Assembly (NCBI GenBank): GCA_002482505.1
Contig: DLGD01000021.1
Span: forward strand, 31,173 to 95,172
Origin: Christensenella sp. UBA7703
GTDB taxonomy: Bacteria; Bacillota; Clostridia; Christensenellales; CAG-138
Length of the DNA: 64,000 bases
Direction of reading: 5' to 3'
The position numbers and the translations under genes are program-made. The stretch's first letter is position 1. Each line of letters opens with the position of its first letter. Positions 60,404 through 64,000 of the stretch are shown here, piece by piece. The notes below the pieces were generated by a model, which saw nothing but the letters and a program-made list of their open reading frames with translations, had not been told where the DNA came from and searched no databases.

Positions 60404-61009
60404 ATGAGAACAGGACAAAGCGATGACTACATTCAGAAACTCAACTCGATTGTGGAAGTCCGGAACAAAGAAATTGCGCAAAAACTTGGCAAAGAAGACT
60501 TTTTGTCAGGGAGACGAATTCAACTGGCCGACGTCGAAGAAATTCCCACGGAACCCGCGAACGCTCTTTCTATCATTCAATTGAACCTGAATAACATGCA
60601 CGACTATTTTGAGTGGAGCCTCACACAAGCAAAGATTATCTTTGGGGTTGCCGCCGGCTCCTGTATCGTCGGCATTGTGCTGATTGTGCTTTCGTTCGTG
60701 TTTGCCGTGCTTGGAAAATTTGCGTTGGATCAGGCAATCTTAACGGCAATTGGCGGCGTGGCGACAGAGTTATTCGCCGGCACGACATTGATCGTGTACA
60801 GAAGTTCTCTCAAGCAGTTGAACTTCTATCACAAATCGCTGCATGAAGACCAACGGTTCTTATCGTCCGTGGATCTTCTTTGCCGATTCAGCAATGACAA
60901 AAACCGGGATAAAATGCTGCAAACCATCATCTGCAGTTCCATGCAAATCAGCATCGCCGCCGCGGCAGAGGACGACGGAACGGCAGAACAGGAAGCGCCT
61001 AAGCCATAA
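60404..61009 (+). CDS. Two-helix membrane protein resembling the TRADD-N-associated membrane domain
   Basis: The 201-residue protein has a soluble N-terminus (1-62), the pre-helix YFEWSLTQAKIIFGVAAG, two transmembrane helices (about 80-102 and 110-135), and a helical C-terminal part (LNFYHKSLHEDQRF, LLCRFSNDKNRDKMLQTII). This order recalls the 2TM domain associated with prokaryotic TRADD-N proteins, found in immune/conflict systems; the match is by eye. ATG 60404 has AAAGGAG 7 bases upstream. No partner TRADD-N or enzyme domain is seen next to it. Confidence 0.6.
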   Translation: MRTGQSDDYIQKLNSIVEVRNKEIAQKLGKEDFLSGRRIQLADVEEIPTEPANALSIIQLNLNNMHDYFEWSLTQAKIIFGVAAGSCIVGIVLIVLSFVFAVLGKFALDQAILTAIGGVATELFAGTTLIVYRSSLKQLNFYHKSLHEDQRFLSSVDLLCRFSNDKNRDKMLQTIICSSMQISIAAAAEDDGTAEQEAPKP

Positions 61010-61058
61010 TGCCGAAGAAACGAGTCAACGAAAAGCTTACGATTCAACAAACTTGTCA

Positions 61059-61084
61059 AAGGGCGCACCGTACGGTGCGCCCTT
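61059..61084. terminator. Perfect 26-bp palindrome between convergent genes
   Basis: AAGGGCGCACCG and its complement meet at TA with no spacer. It lies between the plus-strand membrane gene and minus-strand glyA and may act as a bidirectional terminator, though T tracts are short. Confidence 0.6.
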
Positions 61085-61095
61085 CACTTGTCTTA

Positions 61096-62343
61096 TTACT
61101 GATACAGCGGAAACCGTTTGCAGATTTCCAGAACCTCTTCCTTGACGGACGGGATAGCGGATTCACCTTCTTTGATGATTTTTGCAATCATGTTGCCGAT
61201 CTGCCGCATCTCCGGCTCCTTCATGCCCCGCGTAGTCGAGGCGGGCGTGCCGAAGCGCATGCCGCTGGTCTCCTGTTTGTTTCGCGTGTCGAACGGAATC
61301 GCGTTTCGATTTGCCGTGATTTTTGCGAAATCCAGCAGCGTCTGCACGCGTTGACCTGTGACATCCAGCTCTCGCAGATCGACCAGCATCAGATGGTTGT
61401 CCGTACCACCGGAGAAAATTTTCAGCCCGTTTTCCTGCAATGTTTTGCTCAGTTCCGCCGCATTGAGCACAACCTGATGTTGATATTCCTTGAATGCGGG
61501 TTGCATCGCCTCATAGAAGCAGATTGCTTTTGCGGCGATTACGTGCATCAGAGGCCCTCCCTGCATGCCCGGGAACACTGCTTTGTCAACCTTTGATGCA
61601 AACTCCTCTTTGCAGAGGATCAGCCCGCCGCGCGCACCGCGCAGGGTCTTGTGCGTCGTACTGGTGACGATGTCCGCATACGGAAACGGGTTGGGATGTT
61701 CTCCCGCCGCAATCAGGCCGGAGATATGCGCCATGTCCACCATGAAATACGCGCCGACATCCTTTGCCACCTTGCCAAAGCGTTCAAAATCGATGATGCG
61801 GGAATACGCGCTCGCTCCGGCTACAATCAGCTTCGGCTGGTGCTCGTGCGCCAAACGTTCCATCTCGTCATAGTCGATATAGCCCGTGTCTTCACGCACG
61901 CCATACTGCACAAAATGATACAGCCTGCCGCTCTCGTTGACCTTGTGTCCGTGCGTCAGGTGCCCGCCGTGGTTGAGGTTCATCGCAAGAACGGTGTCCC
62001 CCGGCTGGATCAGCGCCTGATAGGCGGCGAGGTTTGCCTGCGCGCCCGCGTGCGGCTGCACGTTGGCATGATCCGCGCCGAAGAGCTTCTTTGCGCGTTC
62101 AATGGCGATGGTCTCCACCATGTCCACATATTCACAACCGCCATAATAGCGTTTACCCGGATATCCTTCCGCATACTTGTTGGTCAGCGGACTGCCCATC
62201 GCAGCGAGCACAGCAGGCGAAACGAAGTTTTCCGAGGCGATGAGCTCGATGTGGTCGCGCTGGCGGCCAAGCTCCAACGCCATGGCGTTGCCGATTTCCG
62301 GGTCAAACTGCGATACAAAAGCGTGAGACTCTGCAAAATTCAT
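61096..62343 (-). CDS. glyA: Serine hydroxymethyltransferase
   Basis: The 415-residue PLP enzyme interconverts serine and glycine with tetrahydrofolate. It has ELIASENFVSPAVL, YPGKRYYGGCEYVD, the PLP lysine in TTHKTLRGARGG (about 225), and FGTPASTTRGM near the end. I start at ATG 62343; the frame is open upstream without a better site. Length is normal. Confidence 0.97.
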   Translation of the reverse strand: MNFAESHAFVSQFDPEIGNAMALELGRQRDHIELIASENFVSPAVLAAMGSPLTNKYAEGYPGKRYYGGCEYVDMVETIAIERAKKLFGADHANVQPHAGAQANLAAYQALIQPGDTVLAMNLNHGGHLTHGHKVNESGRLYHFVQYGVREDTGYIDYDEMERLAHEHQPKLIVAGASAYSRIIDFERFGKVAKDVGAYFMVDMAHISGLIAAGEHPNPFPYADIVTSTTHKTLRGARGGLILCKEEFASKVDKAVFPGMQGGPLMHVIAAKAICFYEAMQPAFKEYQHQVVLNAAELSKTLQENGLKIFSGGTDNHLMLVDLRELDVTGQRVQTLLDFAKITANRNAIPFDTRNKQETSGMRFGTPASTTRGMKEPEMRQIGNMIAKIIKEGESAIPSVKEEVLEICKRFPLYQ

Positions 62344-62463
62344 GATGGCTGTTTCCTGTTCCTCATTTTTATTTTCGCCCAATTTGCCGCGGTGATCAAG
62401 CGCGGCAGCGGTCGATTCCAATTATTATGCAACAACGCCGCTTCCTCGCGATTACGCTCTTGC

Positions 62464-62880
62464 TCACTCCCAATCGTCCAGAATCCGCGTCATACGCGGT
62501 TGAAAGCTCTTTTTCTTTGCGCTCTTCTTCTCTACAATGCGCAAAATCAGATAGCCGATGCCACAGGCCGCAACGCCGAGCGCAAGCCCTGCCCAGTCCG
62601 CAATTTGGCTGCCGATGAGCACGCCTGCAATCAGCAGAAGCAGCGGCACGGCATAGGCAAGCAAACTCGCCTGCACGACACGCTTTGGCGAAAGATCGAC
62701 CGCAACGCGGTCGCCCTCTTTTGCGCCGAGCGTATTGGGCAGCGAAATCTGCATCTCGCTTTCCCCAACCGTCAGGCATGCGCCGCAATGCGCACAGGCG
62801 GAGCCGCGCAGAAAGCGAATCTTCGCGGTTCCGTCTGTAATTGCCGTCACGAGGCCGATGTGTGCGCCCGCGTTTTCCAA
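62464..62880 (-). CDS. RseC/MucC-like SoxR-reducing-type membrane protein
   Basis: The 138-residue protein has an N-terminal Cys-rich domain with CAHCGACL (about 29-36), two transmembrane helices (about 72-90 and 95-115) and a basic C-terminus, the RseC/MucC layout. Such proteins pass electrons in Rnf/SoxR-type systems. It starts at TTG 62880, with GAGGAA overlapping the aspS stop codon; coupling is likely. Confidence 0.85.
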   Translation of the reverse strand: MENAGAHIGLVTAITDGTAKIRFLRGSACAHCGACLTVGESEMQISLPNTLGAKEGDRVAVDLSPKRVVQASLLAYAVPLLLLIAGVLIGSQIADWAGLALGVAACGIGYLILRIVEKKSAKKKSFQPRMTRILDDWE

Positions 62881-62884
62881 GGCG

Positions 62885-64000
62885 TTATTCCTCTACCTTG
62901 GTGCAGGCGATGTTGAGTTCACGAAGCTGCTTGTCGTCCACGAAATCCGGCGCGCCCGTCATCGGGCAGGACGCGTTTTGCACCTTCGGGAAGGCGATGA
63001 CATCGCGGATGGATGAGCAGCCCAGCAGCAGCATCGCCAGCCGGTCCAGTCCGAACGCGATACCGCCGTGCGGCGGCGCGCCGTATTTCAAAGCCTCGAG
63101 CAGGAAACCGAAGTTTTCCCACGCGTCCTCCTGCGAGAAACCCAGAGCTTTCAGCATGCGCTCCTGCACCTCCATCGCATGGTTGCGGATGCTGCCGCCG
63201 CCTATCTCGTTGCCGTTCAGCACGATATCGTAGGCCTTGGCGTATACGCTGCCCGGATCCGTTTCCAGCTTGTCCAGATCCTCGTCCTTGGGCGATGTGA
63301 ACGGATGGTGCATGGCCACGTAACGCTTCTCTTCCTCGCTGTATTCAAATTCCGGGAAATCCACCACCCACAGCAGGTCCCATTGGCTCTCGTCGATCAG
63401 CTCCAGCTTCTTCGCCAGCTTCAGGCGCAGCGCGCCCAGCGAGTCGTAGACCACCTTGTCCTTGTCGCCCACGAAGAATATGATGTCGCCCGTCTCCGCG
63501 CCCGTGCGCTTCAGCAGTCCGGCCATCTCGTCATCCGTGAAGAACTTGGTGATGGGCGACTGCATGCCGTCCTCCTTCATCGATATCCACGCCATGCCCT
63601 TCGCGCCGTATATCTTCACAAAGTCTACCAGCGCGTCGATCTCGCGGCGGGCGAACTTTTCCACGCAGCCCTTGGCGTTGATCGCGCGGACGCTGCCGCC
63701 GTTTTTCACGACGGACGAGAACACCTGAAAGCCGCTGTTCTCCACGATGTCGCTGACGTTCACCAGCTCCAGCCCGAAGCGCGTGTCCGGCTTGTCGGAG
63801 CCGAAGCGGTCCATCGCCTCCTTATAGGGCAGGCGGCGCAGCGGCAGCTGCACGTCCACATCCATCACCTGCTTGAACACATGCGCGATGAGTCCCTCGT
63901 TCATCGTCAGTATGTCGTCCACGTCCACGAACGACATCTCGATATCGATTTGCGTGAACTCCGGCTGGCGGTCCGCCCGCAGGTCCTCGTCGCGGAAGCA
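62885..64000 (-). CDS. aspS: Aspartyl-tRNA synthetase, 5' end beyond the window
   Basis: This is the C-terminal 371 residues of a class II synthetase; the N-terminal OB-fold and the start codon lie outside. The frame runs through CFRDEDLRADRQPEFTQID at the window edge (class II motif 2), the bacterial GAD insertion (about residues 120-240 of the fragment), and motif 3 in HGGIAFGLDRLAMLL. G+C is visibly higher than in glyA. The stop overlaps the ribosome site of the RseC-like gene. Confidence 0.96.
   Translation of the reverse strand, partial: CFRDEDLRADRQPEFTQIDIEMSFVDVDDILTMNEGLIAHVFKQVMDVDVQLPLRRLPYKEAMDRFGSDKPDTRFGLELVNVSDIVENSGFQVFSSVVKNGGSVRAINAKGCVEKFARREIDALVDFVKIYGAKGMAWISMKEDGMQSPITKFFTDDEMAGLLKRTGAETGDIIFFVGDKDKVVYDSLGALRLKLAKKLELIDESQWDLLWVVDFPEFEYSEEEKRYVAMHHPFTSPKDEDLDKLETDPGSVYAKAYDIVLNGNEIGGGSIRNHAMEVQERMLKALGFSQEDAWENFGFLLEALKYGAPPHGGIAFGLDRLAMLLLGCSSIRDVIAFPKVQNASCPMTGAPDFVDDKQLRELNIACTKVEE

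Overview
The window looks like the chromosome of a Gram-positive, low-to-medium G+C Bacillota, class Clostridia. Supporting signs are a PolC-type replicative polymerase, RNase Y, the rpsB-tsf-pyrH-frr-uppS-cdsA-dxr-rseP-ispG-polC block, an IreB-ruvX-DUF1292 block, a YabM/YabN(MazG)/HU block, strong Shine-Dalgarno sites and many extended -10 promoters (TGnTATAAT). Most genes lie on the minus strand. No phage, rRNA or CRISPR array is seen. A species cannot be named from the sequence alone; an uncultured gut-type Clostridia is an inference.

Region by region. 1-6.5 kb: a flavoprotein and a TetR regulator, then a plus-strand redox operon (GlpA-like, GlpB-like, DUF1667 and an alkyl-DHAP-synthase-like flavoenzyme) whose promoter carries a palindromic operator. 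6.5-11 kb: a minus-strand surface O-acylation module (MBOAT, DHHW protein, membrane-anchored TPR/RCC1 protein). 11-13 kb: a beta-lactamase-fold hydrolase, then a scar where a CDP-alcohol phosphatidyltransferase gene is cut and joined to foreign-looking sequence with a 55-residue Cys protein. 13-18.7 kb: guaA, xpt, HU, mazG, lipid-linked-oligosaccharide flippase. 18.9-22.3 kb: SPFH/zinc-ribbon protein, XRE regulator, a repeat element beside tRNA-Trp, and a dipeptidase. 22.4-36.8 kb: rny with a terminator in its leader, then the large translation/lipid/isoprenoid/replication block. 37-41.5 kb: DUF1292, ruvX, IreB, yajC, the iscR-iscS-iscU cluster and an alkylguanine methyltransferase. 41.7-47.4 kb: several poorly known membrane proteins. 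47.4-58.4 kb: YigZ, tyrS, two tandem related two-component systems, uracil-DNA glycosylase and a class A PBP. 58.7-61 kb: tRNA-Ala followed by three accessory genes (HELLH metalloprotease-like, possible PD-(D/E)XK protein, two-TM protein). 61-64 kb: glyA, rseC-like and the 3' part of aspS.

How it fits together. The central block supplies undecaprenyl phosphate (ispG, dxr, uppS), phospholipid precursor (cdsA), membrane proteolysis (rseP), translation factors and DNA polymerase. The PBP, flippase, two histidine kinases and acylation module point to a cell-envelope theme. The most interesting unexplained items are the terminator hairpin just upstream of the rny start codon, the tRNA-Trp tail-duplication element, the palindrome filling the rpsB promoter spacer, the GlpA/GlpB/DUF1667/AGPS-like operon, and the accessory trio beside tRNA-Ala.
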